DNA from: Paracraurococcus sp049315625
GTDB taxonomy: Bacteria > Pseudomonadota > Alphaproteobacteria > Acetobacterales > Acetobacteraceae
Direction of reading: 5' to 3'
Length of the DNA: 8,782 nucleotides
Assembly: GCA_049315625.1 (NCBI GenBank)
Contig: JBMOJU010000226.1
Span: 1 to 8,782 of the forward strand
The position numbers and the translations under genes are program-made. Each line of letters begins with the position of its first letter. Position 1 is the stretch's first letter. The notes below the pieces were generated by a model. That model was not told where the DNA came from. It was given only the letters and a program-made list of their open reading frames with translations, and ran no database searches. This document shows positions 1 to 6,057 of the stretch, piece after piece.

Positions 1-55
1 GGGTTTGGCCTTTGCCGCGCGGCGAGTGCAAGATTCACAAAAACAAAGGTACGGT

Positions 56-84
56 TTGGGGAGGAAATGCTTTTTCCTCCCCAA
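56..84 (+). other. Perfect 12-bp stem-loop upstream of the carbamoylase-family gene
   Basis: Bases 56-67 (TTGGGGAGGAAA) are an exact reverse complement of 73-84, with a 5-nt loop (TGCTT). The hairpin ends 32 nt before the start codon at 117. Its right arm carries CCTCC, which resembles the anti-Shine-Dalgarno sequence. It is followed by a pyrimidine-rich stretch (TCTCTCTTCCTT) rather than a clean U-tract. It could be the terminator of a gene left of the window, or a leader structure of the gene at 117. The pairing is seen directly; the role is inferred. Bases 1-55 hold nothing else I can name. Confidence 0.6.
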
Positions 85-116
85 TCTCTCTTCCTTGCCT
101 GGCGACGAGGTGCCTG

Positions 117-1313
117 ATGCAGGTCGATACTACGCAATTCCTGCAGGACCTGGACGAACTCAGGACCATCGGCACCTACCGCACCGGCGTCCATCGCCCG
201 ACCTTCGGGCCGGAGGACATGGCCAGCCGGCACTGGCTGGTGCGGCGGATGGAAGCGGTGGGGCTCGCGCCCCGCATCGACGGCATCGGCAATGTCTTTG
301 GCCGGCATCAGGGCGGCGGCCCGCATCTCCTCGCCGGCAGCCATATCGAAACGCAGAACCATGCCGGCTGGCTGGATGGTGCGCTCGGCGTCGTCGGCGC
401 CCTGTCGCTGGCGCGCGCCGGGCTGCCGGTGGATGTCTGCGCCTATGCCGACGAGGAAGGGCATTGGGGCGATTTCCTCGGCAGCCGCAGCCTGGTCGGC
501 GCGCTGGAGGAGGCCGATATCGACGCCGCGCGCAACCGCCATACCGGCGCACCGCTGCGGCCGGCACTGGCGGCGGCCGGCCTGGCCGGCCTGCCGCGGC
601 TGCGGATGGATCCCGCGCGCTACCGCGGCGCGTTGGAGATGCATATCGAGCAGGGCACGCAATTGGAGAATGCCGGCCTGCGGATCGGCGTGGTCACCGG
701 CATCGTCGGCATCCGCCAGTTCCGCATCATCGTCGAGGGGCAGTAGGACCATACCGGCGGGACGACGATGCGCGAACGGCGCGACGCCGGGCTGACCGCC
801 ATGCGCCTGCTGGCGGCGATCGACCGCGAATTCCCGCACGCCGCGGCGGAGCGCAGCGTCTGGACCACCGGGCGCATCCTGCTGGAGCCGAACCTGCCGC
901 AGATCATCCCGGGCCGCGCGGAGATCTTCTTTTCCTTCCGCGACCTGTCGGTGGCGGTGATGGACCGGATGGAGGAGTGCCTGCTCGCCCTGGTGCGCGA
1001 GAGCAACCGGCGCGAGCGCTGCATCGCGACGCTGGAGGCGATCGGCCATTCCGCGCCGGCCCCCTGCGACCCGGCGATCCTGGCCGCGCTGCGGGGCGCG
1101 GCGAAGGATATCTGCCCCGACGCCTGGCAGGCGATGCCGAGCGGCGCCATCCATGACAGCCAGATCCTGGCGCGGGTGATGCCGGTGGGGATGCTGTTCG
1201 TCCCCTCCATTGGCGGCATCAGCCACCACTGGAGCGAGGACACCAGACGCGAGGACCTGGAGCTCGGGTTGCGGGTCCTCGCCGAGGGGGCGCGGCGCGT
1301 CCTGGCCGGCTAG
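117..1313 (+). pseudogene. Zn-dependent hydantoinase/carbamoylase-family amidohydrolase (M20), interrupted by an in-frame TAG
   Basis: This family (N-carbamoyl-amino-acid hydrolase, beta-ureidopropionase, allantoate amidohydrolase) hydrolyses ureido or amide bonds with two metal ions in the cytoplasm. The start at 117 is chosen because GAGG lies 6 nt upstream and the product then has the usual length of about 400 codons. Expected metal-site motifs are present: AGSHIET (His76), LDGALGV (Asp87), ADEEG (Glu113/114) and LEMHIEQG (His176). Codon 210 (744-746) is TAG, directly before DHTGGTTM, the catalytic-His segment that follows Gly-Gln in relatives. The same frame then continues cleanly through RRDAG, IIPGRAE, MPSGAIHDSQ and VPSIGGISHHWSE to the normal end. 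There is no frameshift or other visible lesion, so one C-to-T change (CAG to TAG) would explain it. The truncated 209-residue peptide lacks the dimerisation lid and the last metal ligands. An internal ATG at 768 could allow reinitiation of a 181-residue fragment that is unlikely to be active alone. Substrate cannot be told from sequence. Alternatives are a sequencing error or suppression. Confidence 0.88.
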
Positions 1314-1354
1314 GGCAAGGTGCCGAAACTTCGGTTCGGCACCTCGCCCTAGCC
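1308..1354. terminator. Long hairpin across the carbamoylase-family stop codon, probable bidirectional terminator
   Basis: Two paired blocks form the stem: 1308-1316 with 1346-1354 (9 bp) and 1318-1327 with 1335-1344 (10 bp). They are separated by one A/C mismatch (1317/1345), and the loop is 1328-1334. The TAG stop (1311-1313) lies inside the left arm. The hairpin sits between two convergent genes, where a terminator for both strands is expected. Neither side has a proper U-tract, so Rho-independent function is not certain. Confidence 0.6.
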
Positions 1355-1364
1355 TGTCGTTCGT

Positions 1365-1413
1365 AAAGCGGATTCACCCCTCTGGGCGGTTCCGCCCTGC
1401 GGCGATCTGCCTT
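1365..1413. repeat. Imperfect palindrome (REP-like) at the end of the CoxL-type gene
   Basis: The core GGGCGG-TT-CCGCCC (1384-1397) is a perfect inverted repeat. The flanks AAGCGGAT (1366-1373) and GATCTGCCTT (1404-1413) pair imperfectly, with a bulge and a mismatch. The right flank overlaps the minus-strand stop codon (1412-1414). This layout resembles the short palindromic intergenic repeats scattered in GC-rich alphaproteobacterial genomes. It could instead be a second hairpin terminator serving the minus-strand gene. Only one copy is seen here, so its repeat status is an inference. Confidence 0.4.
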
Positions 1414-3736
1414 AACCCGCGCCCCGTATCGCCGCCCACACCCGCTCCGGCGTCAGCGGCATGTCGAGATGCGTGACGCCATGCGGCCGCAACGCATCCA
1501 CCACCGCGCCGACCAGTGCCGGTAGCGCGCCGACCGTGCCCGCCTCGCCGGCACCCTTGACGCCGAGCGGGTTGGTCTTCGTCGGCACCGGGTTGCTTTT
1601 GACCAGGATGTCGGAGAGGTCGCCGGCGCGCGGCATCGGGTAGTCCTGGAAGCTGGCGGTCAGCAACTGGCCCTCGGCATACTGGATCGCCTCGCCGAAG
1701 ACCTGGCCGAAGCCCTGCGCCACGCCACCATGGATCTGCCCTTTGACCAGCAGCGGATTGATGACGGTGCCGACGTCGTCGACCACGGTGTACCTGAGCA
1801 GCGTCGTCTCCCCCGTCTCCGGGTCCACCTCCACCTCGGCGATGTGGCAGCCATTCGGGAAGGTGCAGTCGCCGGGCCTTGTGACGAGCGACGCACCGAG
1901 GCCGAGTTCGGCGCCATCCGGCAGCGCGCCGGGGAGGTAGCTGGCCTTGGCCACCGCCTCGATGCCGAGGCCCCGGTCGGTGCCGGCGACGCGGAAGACG
2001 CCATCGGCGAATTCCATGTCCGCCTCGGCGGCTTCCAGCAGGTGCGCAGCGATCTGCCGGCCGCGGATGATCACCTTCTCCGCCGCACCGACCAGCGCGC
2101 CGCCGCAGGCCATCATGCTGCGCGAGCCGATGGTGCCGCGGCCATGCGCCACCACGTCGGTATCGCCGAACTGAATCCGCACCCGGTCCGGCAGAAGCCC
2201 GAGCCGCGTGGCGATGATCTGGCGGAACACCGTCTCATGCCCCTGGCCGTGGTTGTGGCTGCCGAGCAGCAGCGTGGCGGTGCCGCCGGAATCGAAGCGG
2301 ATCTCGGCGCCTTCCTCCAGCGGCTTGCGGTGCGGGCCGCCGGCGCTTTCGATCGCATTGGCGATGCCGATGCCGCGCAGCATGCCGCGCGCGGCGGAGT
2401 CTGCGCGCCGCGCCGCGAAGCCATCCCAGTCGGCCGCCTTGATCGCCAGCGCCTGGTTCTGCGGGAAGTCGCCGCTGTCATAGGCGTAGTCGAGCCCGGT
2501 CTGGAACGGCATCTGCTCCGGCCGGATCATGTTGCGCAGGCGCAGCGCCGCGCGGTCCATGCCGAGTCGGTCGGCGGCGAGGTCCACCAGACGCTCCATC
2601 GCATGGATTGCCTCCGGCCGACCGGCGCCGCGATAGGGCGCGGTGGGCTGGGTGTTGGTGAAGTACCCCGTCACCTCCGTGCAGATCGCCGGTGTGCGGT
2701 AGACGCCGGCGAGGCCGCCCACGTTGTTGGTCGAGGAAACGGGCCCCTGCCAGGCGAGGTAGGCGCCCATGTTCGCCAGCGTCGTTACCCGCAGGCCGAG
2801 GAAGTCGCCATCCGCCGAGAGCGCGAGTTCGGCGCGGGAGACATTGTCCCGCGCGTGGCTGTCGCTGAGGAAGCTTTCCGTCCGCGTCGCGGTCCAGCGC
2901 ACCGGCCGACCCAGCCGCCGCGCCGCCAGCAGGCAGAGCACGTGTTCGGGGAAGGGGCTCTCCTTCATCCCGAAGCCGCCGCCGACATCGGGGGAGACGA
3001 TGCGCAGCCGGTTGGAGGGGATGCCGAGCGCGAATTCGGCGATCTCGTTCCGCATCACATGCGGCAACTGCGTACCGGTCCACAGCGTGTAGCGGTCCTC
3101 GATCGGATCGTAGGTCGCAAGCGCGTTGCGCGGCTCCATCGGGTTGGCCGACACGCGGCTGATCCGATAGTCGAGCGCGACGACATGCGCCGCGCGGCCG
3201 AAGGCGGCGGCCACCGCGGCGGTGTCGCCCAGGCGGAAATGGAAGCATTCATTGTCTGGCGCGAGGTCCGGCCAGACGGCGGGCGCGCCTGGTTGCCCGG
3301 CCTCGGCGAGGTCGGTGACGCTGGGCAGCGGCTCGTAGGTCACGTCGATCCGCTCGGCCGCGTCCTGCGCCGCGGCGGGCGTATCGGCCACCACCGCCGC
3401 CACCGGATCGCCGACGTGCCTGACCGCATCGGCCGGCAGCACGCGCCAGGGCGGCTGCACCAGCGGCGAGCCATCCCGCCGGTGCCGCGGCGTGACGCAG
3501 CGCAGCCGCGCCGGGATGTCGAGCTCGGCCTCGGTCAGCACCAGCCGCACGCCCGGCATGGCGCGGGCCGCCGCGGTATCCAGCCGCAGGATGCGCGCGG
3601 CGGCGTGCGGCGACCGCAGGACATGCAGGTACAGCGCGCCCGGCGCCGCGATGTCGTCGACGAAGCGGCCGGCGCCGCGCAGGAAGCGCAGATCCTCCAC
3701 CCGCCTGACCGGCGCACCGATGCCAACATCCGTCAT
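1412..3736 (-). CDS. Xanthine dehydrogenase/aldehyde oxidase-family molybdopterin-binding large subunit (CoxL form II-like)
   Basis: This is a 774-residue catalytic subunit of a molybdenum hydroxylase, which inserts oxygen from water into an aldehyde, heterocycle or similar substrate. The start at 3736 (MTDVG) has a GGGGGA Shine-Dalgarno 7 nt upstream. The frame stays open upstream to 4195, but that stretch is antisense to the TetR gene and does not resemble the family. An N-terminal fold (about 10-150, RVEDLRFLRGAGRFVDD) precedes the molybdenum-cofactor part. Visible motifs are VGGGFGMK (251-258), PYRGAGR (367-373), HNHGQGHET (494-502) and GVKGAGEAG (725-733) with the catalytic Glu731. PYRGAGR replaces the CSFR active-site loop of true CO dehydrogenase (form I), so CO oxidation is unlikely. 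The family normally works with a [2Fe-2S] small subunit and an FAD medium subunit. Neither is adjacent: the gene stands alone between convergent and divergent neighbours. The partners must be elsewhere, or the enzyme uses others. The true substrate is unknown. Confidence 0.93.
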   Translation of the reverse strand: MTDVGIGAPVRRVEDLRFLRGAGRFVDDIAAPGALYLHVLRSPHAAARILRLDTAAARAMPGVRLVLTEAELDIPARLRCVTPRHRRDGSPLVQPPWRVLPADAVRHVGDPVAAVVADTPAAAQDAAERIDVTYEPLPSVTDLAEAGQPGAPAVWPDLAPDNECFHFRLGDTAAVAAAFGRAAHVVALDYRISRVSANPMEPRNALATYDPIEDRYTLWTGTQLPHVMRNEIAEFALGIPSNRLRIVSPDVGGGFGMKESPFPEHVLCLLAARRLGRPVRWTATRTESFLSDSHARDNVSRAELALSADGDFLGLRVTTLANMGAYLAWQGPVSSTNNVGGLAGVYRTPAICTEVTGYFTNTQPTAPYRGAGRPEAIHAMERLVDLAADRLGMDRAALRLRNMIRPEQMPFQTGLDYAYDSGDFPQNQALAIKAADWDGFAARRADSAARGMLRGIGIANAIESAGGPHRKPLEEGAEIRFDSGGTATLLLGSHNHGQGHETVFRQIIATRLGLLPDRVRIQFGDTDVVAHGRGTIGSRSMMACGGALVGAAEKVIIRGRQIAAHLLEAAEADMEFADGVFRVAGTDRGLGIEAVAKASYLPGALPDGAELGLGASLVTRPGDCTFPNGCHIAEVEVDPETGETTLLRYTVVDDVGTVINPLLVKGQIHGGVAQGFGQVFGEAIQYAEGQLLTASFQDYPMPRAGDLSDILVKSNPVPTKTNPLGVKGAGEAGTVGALPALVGAVVDALRPHGVTHLDMPLTPERVWAAIRGAG

Positions 3737-3764
3737 TCCGATTTCCCCCGAACCCTTGATCATC

Positions 3765-3794
3765 ATCCTAGCCGAACATCCCCGGCTTGCCGAA
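3765..3794 (-). promoter_or_regulatory. Candidate promoter of the CoxL-type gene with an operator-like inverted repeat
   Basis: Reading the minus strand, TTCGGC (3794-3789) and TAGGAT (3770-3765) are 18 nt apart, and TAGGAT is a fair -10 box. The inferred transcript would start about 20 nt before the start codon at 3736. The arms AGCCG (3770-3774) and CGGCT (3783-3787) form an inverted repeat filling the spacer, a usual site for a TetR dimer. A second small repeat, CAGGG-GTTT-CCCTG (3816-3829), lies just before the TetR start. The repeats are seen; promoter and operator function are inferred, and the -35 box is poor. Confidence 0.35.
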
Positions 3795-3835
3795 GCGCCT
3801 TGCCATGAAACGTCGCAGGGGTTTCCCTGGGCGGC

Positions 3836-4444
3836 ATGTCCAGCACCACCGACACCTGCGAGGCCGGCCGGCGCGCCCAGACCAAGGCGCGGAACCGGGC
3901 AGCAATCCTGGTTGCCGCGCGGCGGGTCTTCGCCGAACAGGGCTACGAGGCGGCGAGCGTCCGCGACATCATCCGACGCACCGACCTCGCCTCCGGCACC
4001 TTCTACAATTACTTCCGTTCGAAGGAAGAAATCGCCCGGGCGCTGGCCGCCGACGCGGCGCAGCGCCTGCGTCCACTGCTGCGTGCGGAACGGGCGAAGG
4101 CGGCGGACCTGGAGGCCTGGCTCGACGGCGCGATCCGGCTCTATTTCCGCTTCCTGGTCGAGGATTACGGGGGCAGCGCCGGCGGCCTGCCGCATGTGCG
4201 GATCGACGCCACGCCGGCGCAGCGTGCGGTCTTCGAGGAGATCCGCGAGACCCTCACCGGCATCCTCGGCGAAGGCCTCGCGCCCGAGGCCGACACGGAC
4301 TACCTCACGGCCGGTGCCATCGGCATCGCCCGCTATGTGGGTGAGCAGATGCTGCGCCGGGCACCGCCCGACCCGGACGGCGCCGCGCGGCTTGCGGTGC
4401 GGCTGATCCTGTACGGGTTGCCGGCGGCAGCCCGCGATCGGTGA
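3836..4444 (+). CDS. TetR/AcrR-family transcriptional regulator
   Basis: This is a 202-residue one-component regulator, a typical length for the family. The N-terminal DNA-binding domain spans about residues 17-66. It has RAAILVAARRVFAEQGYE for helix 1 and SVRDIIRRTDLASGTFYNYF (41-60) for the helix-turn-helix, followed by the classic RSKEE. The C-terminal part (about 70-202) is the variable helical ligand-binding and dimerisation domain and gives no ligand clue. No strong Shine-Dalgarno is visible before the ATG. The start is supported because it leaves a normal-length arm before helix 1. It is divergent from the CoxL-type gene across 99 bp, so autorepression plus control of that gene is the simplest guess. 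Its stop abuts the stop of the convergent P450 gene with no gap. Control of the P450 operon is possible but not shown. Confidence 0.95.
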   Translation: MSSTTDTCEAGRRAQTKARNRAAILVAARRVFAEQGYEAASVRDIIRRTDLASGTFYNYFRSKEEIARALAADAAQRLRPLLRAERAKAADLEAWLDGAIRLYFRFLVEDYGGSAGGLPHVRIDATPAQRAVFEEIRETLTGILGEGLAPEADTDYLTAGAIGIARYVGEQMLRRAPPDPDGAARLAVRLILYGLPAAARDR

Positions 4445-5698
4445 TCAGGCCGGGATGCGCACCGGCAGGTCGGTGATGCCGTGCACGAAGGAGGAGAAGA
4501 CCCGCTTCGGCTCGCCGACCACCTCGATCGTCTCGAAGCGCTTGAGGATTTCCTCCCACAGGATCTTCAGCTGCAGCTCCGCCAGGCGGTTGCCGACGCA
4601 GCGATGGATGCCGAAGCCGAAGGAGAGATGCTGGCGCGGCCGCTTGCGGTCGATGATGAAGCTCTCCGGCGCCTCGATCGCCTCCGGGTCGCGGTTGCCG
4701 GAGATGTACCACATCACCACCTTGTCGCCCACCTTGATGTGCTGGCCGCCGAGTTCGGTGTCCAGCACGCAGGTCCGGCGCATATGCGCCAGAGGCGTCT
4801 GGTAGCGGATGATCTCCGGCACCATGGTCTCGATCAGCCCCGGGTTGGCCCGCAGCTTGGCGTATTCCCCGGGATTCTGGTTGAGAAACAGCACGCCGCC
4901 GCTGATCGAATTGCGCGTGGTGTCGTTGCCGCCGACGATCAGCAGGATGAGGTTGCCGAGGTATTCGCGCGGCGTCATGTTCCGTGTCGCCTCGCCATGC
5001 GCGAGCATGGAGATCAGGTCGGGGCGCGGCTCCGCGTTGACCCTCTGGTTCCAGAGGTTGGTGAAGTAGGCCAGGCACTCGGCGAAGACCTCCTCCCGCT
5101 TCGCCTCGGAATCGATGTAGCCGCCGGCCTCCGGCGGCATCGTGGCGCAATCCGACCAGAAGCTCAGCTTGCGACGATCCTCGTAAGGGAAGTCGAACAG
5201 CGTCGCCAGCATGGTCACCGTCAGTTCGATCGAGACGTGCTCGACCCAGTTGAAGGTCTCGCCGCGCGGCAGGCCATCGAGGATCGTGCAGACGCGGTCG
5301 CGGATGATGCCTTCCAGCTTCGCCAGGTTGGCGGGCGCCACGATGGGCTGCACCACTTTGCGCTGGTCGTCGTGCCGCGGCGGGTCCATGGCGATGAACA
5401 TCGGCAGCTGCAGCTCCTTCGGCCGGTCGCGGATCGAAATCCCGCCGAAGCCGCTGTCGGAGCTGAACGCCTTGTGGTTCACCTCCACCGCCATGATGTC
5501 CTTGTACTTTGTCACCGACCAGTAGGGCCCGAACATCGCGCTGGTGGTGCTGTAGTGCACCGGCGCGTCGCGCCGCAGCCGCTCGAAATACGGCCACATC
5601 GTCTGCGCCTGGAAGCGCGCGGGATGGCTGGGGTCCAACTGGTCGAGCGGCGTGGTCCAGGCATCCGTGTCCGCAACAGGGTTCACCGGGGCATTCAT
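4445..5698 (-). CDS. cyp153: Cytochrome P450, CYP153 family (alkane/fatty-acid terminal hydroxylase)
   Basis: This is a soluble 417-residue bacterial class I P450. CYP153 enzymes hydroxylate the terminal carbon of medium-chain alkanes, and some members act on fatty acids or related chains. Visible features are the I-helix oxygen-activation motif GGNDTT (256-261), the K-helix EIIR (Glu295, Arg298) and the haem loop FGFGIHRCVG (360-369), with Cys367 as the axial ligand. Family-like stretches include FGPYWSVTKYKDIM (56-69), LPMFIAMDPPRHDDQRKVV (98-116), NLILLIVGGNDTTRNSI (249-265) and PLAHMRRT (302-309). These match my memory of CYP153A closely, but no alignment was run. The start at 5698 is chosen because GAGGGGG lies 8 nt upstream, overlapping the ferredoxin stop. 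A longer in-frame start at 5761 would run into the ferredoxin gene. There is no membrane anchor. It is the last gene of a reductase-ferredoxin-P450 operon, 13 nt after the ferredoxin. Confidence 0.95.
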   Translation of the reverse strand: MNAPVNPVADTDAWTTPLDQLDPSHPARFQAQTMWPYFERLRRDAPVHYSTTSAMFGPYWSVTKYKDIMAVEVNHKAFSSDSGFGGISIRDRPKELQLPMFIAMDPPRHDDQRKVVQPIVAPANLAKLEGIIRDRVCTILDGLPRGETFNWVEHVSIELTVTMLATLFDFPYEDRRKLSFWSDCATMPPEAGGYIDSEAKREEVFAECLAYFTNLWNQRVNAEPRPDLISMLAHGEATRNMTPREYLGNLILLIVGGNDTTRNSISGGVLFLNQNPGEYAKLRANPGLIETMVPEIIRYQTPLAHMRRTCVLDTELGGQHIKVGDKVVMWYISGNRDPEAIEAPESFIIDRKRPRQHLSFGFGIHRCVGNRLAELQLKILWEEILKRFETIEVVGEPKRVFSSFVHGITDLPVRIPA

Positions 5699-5711
5699 GG
5701 CGTCGTCCCCC

Positions 5712-6032
5712 TCAGTGCTGAGCTTCGGGCAGGCGGACCACCAGGCCGTCCAGCGCCGCATCCATGGTGATCTGGCAGGAGAGGCGCGAGTTCGGCTGCG
5801 CTGTCGCGGCGAAGCTCAGCATGCTCGCCTCCTGCTCGGAGGGCGTGCCGCACCTGGCCAGCCAGGCGTCGTCCACGAAGACGTGGCAGGTGGCGCAGGC
5901 GCATTCGCCGCCGCAATCTGCGTCGATGCCCGGCACGCCATTGTCCACCGCGCCGCGCATGACGGAGTCGCCTTCCTCCAGCGCGATCCGGTGCTCGGTG
6001 CCGTTGTGCTCGATATAGGTGACGTGCGGCAT
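5712..6032 (-). CDS. [2Fe-2S] ferredoxin, putidaredoxin/adrenodoxin type
   Basis: This 106-residue electron carrier passes single electrons from the ferredoxin reductase to the P450. The cluster ligands are Cys40, Cys46 and Cys49 (CX5CX2C, in DCGGECACATCHVFV) and Cys86 in RLSCQI, which is the vertebrate-type/putidaredoxin arrangement. Cys44 and Cys61 are extra and not expected to bind the cluster. The N-terminal beta region (VTYIEHNGTEHRIALEEG) and the acidic helix (DDAWLARCG) fit the family, as does the length. The start is supported by AGGGA 7 nt upstream. It lies 25 nt after the reductase gene and 13 nt before the P450 gene, so co-transcription and matched redox partnership are likely. Confidence 0.96.
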   Translation of the reverse strand: MPHVTYIEHNGTEHRIALEEGDSVMRGAVDNGVPGIDADCGGECACATCHVFVDDAWLARCGTPSEQEASMLSFAATAQPNSRLSCQITMDAALDGLVVRLPEAQH

Positions 6033-6057
6033 TGGCGTTTCCCTTTTTCGGTTGTTG

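Noticed and set aside
12..116. Upstream extension of the amidohydrolase frame to an earlier ATG
   Set aside because: It would run through the strong hairpin at 56-84 and adds residues not found in the family. The ATG at 117 has a ribosome site at the right distance.
1412..3736. True carbon monoxide dehydrogenase large subunit (coxL form I)
   Set aside because: The active-site loop reads PYRGAGR rather than the form I CSFR loop, and the medium and small subunit genes are not beside it.
1730..3808. 692-codon open frame on the plus strand, antisense to the CoxL-type gene
   Set aside because: It lies entirely over a gene with clear motifs, is rich in Arg, Ala, Gly and His, and matches no known fold. 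High GC makes stop codons rare and produces such shadows.
3737..4195. N-terminal extension of the CoxL-type frame by about 153 codons
   Set aside because: It is antisense to the TetR gene and not like the family N-terminus. A good ribosome site precedes the ATG at 3736.
4305..5597. 430-codon open frame on the minus strand in another frame of the P450 gene
   Set aside because: It has Arg/Ala/Gly/Pro-rich composition without motifs, while the other frame carries every P450 signature.
5712..6032. Extra cysteines Cys44 and Cys61 of the ferredoxin as a sign of an unusual cluster
   Set aside because: The normal four ligands are all present, and an extra Cys within the CX5CX2C loop occurs in ordinary members of the family.
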